64,000 nucleotides of DNA from Streptomyces sp. NBC_00572 (GTDB taxonomy: Bacteria; Actinomycetota; Actinomycetes; Streptomycetales; Streptomycetaceae): positions 5,084,001 through 5,148,000 of the forward strand of contig NZ_JAPENX010000001.1 in the NCBI RefSeq assembly GCF_026341815.1, read 5' to 3'. The position numbers were made by a program, and so were the translations under genes. Positions 64,000 to 64,000 of the stretch are shown in pieces (position 1 is the first letter of the stretch; each line of letters opens with the position of its first letter). Under the pieces are notes generated by a model. That model saw nothing but the letters and a program-made list of their open reading frames with translations. It was not told the origin of the DNA and made no database searches.

Positions 64000-64000
64000 C

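Overview
The window looks like chromosomal DNA of a Streptomyces species. Nearly every gene has GC-rich third codon positions, many starts are GTG, 4-nt GTGA/ATGA overlaps are common, and sporulation (whiI), chitin-sugar uptake (ngcEFG), xylose uptake (xylFGH) and coproporphyrin-type heme genes (hemE, hemG, hemQ) are present. From memory, the gene order arcA-argF ... HTH-murA - acnA - ngcEFG - rok7B7 - xylFGH - dxs - permease ... fadBA - rnd - whiI - DUF3000 - hemE ... hemG - hemQ - DUF692 follows the S. coelicolor SCO597x-SCO604x region. This synteny is recalled, not computed.

Layout. 1-5.3 kb: three overlapping genes (one possibly truncated at the window edge) encode a pseudokinase/zinc-ribbon/TRAFAC GTPase fusion and a membrane-anchored GAP1-like partner, resembling proposed NTP-dependent conflict systems. 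5.4-7.8 kb: arginine deiminase and ornithine carbamoyltransferase. 7.8-8.7 kb: an IS5-family element inserted exactly in the CTAG shared by two convergent stop codons. 9.4-17.5 kb: an aryl-CoA (probably 2-aminobenzoyl-CoA) catabolic cluster with a fused flavin monooxygenase/old-yellow-enzyme, a CoA ligase, an acyl-CoA dehydrogenase, a RidA protein and a PaaX-type regulator. 17.5-19.1 kb: an MFS exporter. 19.5-24.1 kb: a secreted-protein operon (DUF2690, a lytic-transglycosylase/golvesin protein, a lipoprotein) and a small lipoprotein.

24.2-30 kb: an XRE-MurA fusion, a VOC protein, a scar holding the 3' ends of two divergent genes, and aconitase. The MurA fusion and aconitase genes have upstream palindromes with the same TATCTC-N6-GAGAT core. 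30-40 kb: a secreted FG-GAP protein, ngcEFG with a DasR-like site, rok7B7, and xylFGH with a Rok7B7-like site. 40-54 kb: dxs, a permease, a beta-propeller protein, SDR/LysR pair, fadBA, a hydrolase, RNase D and whiI with a WhiG-type promoter. 54-61 kb: DUF3000, hemE, a CoA-disulfide-reductase-like enzyme, DUF4349, hemG, hemQ.

61-64 kb: an operon encoding a DUF692 enzyme (truncated by the window end), a TIGR04222 membrane protein with a 71-residue Cys/Gly/Ser tail, and a second TIGR04222 protein. DUF692 enzymes are multinuclear non-heme iron oxidases that act on peptide cysteines, so the tail is an attractive candidate substrate. I regard this operon and the GTPase system at the other end as the best candidates for undescribed biology. 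I see no rRNA, tRNA, CRISPR array or prophage. Start sites and regulatory sites are read by eye; family names come from motif recognition, not searches.
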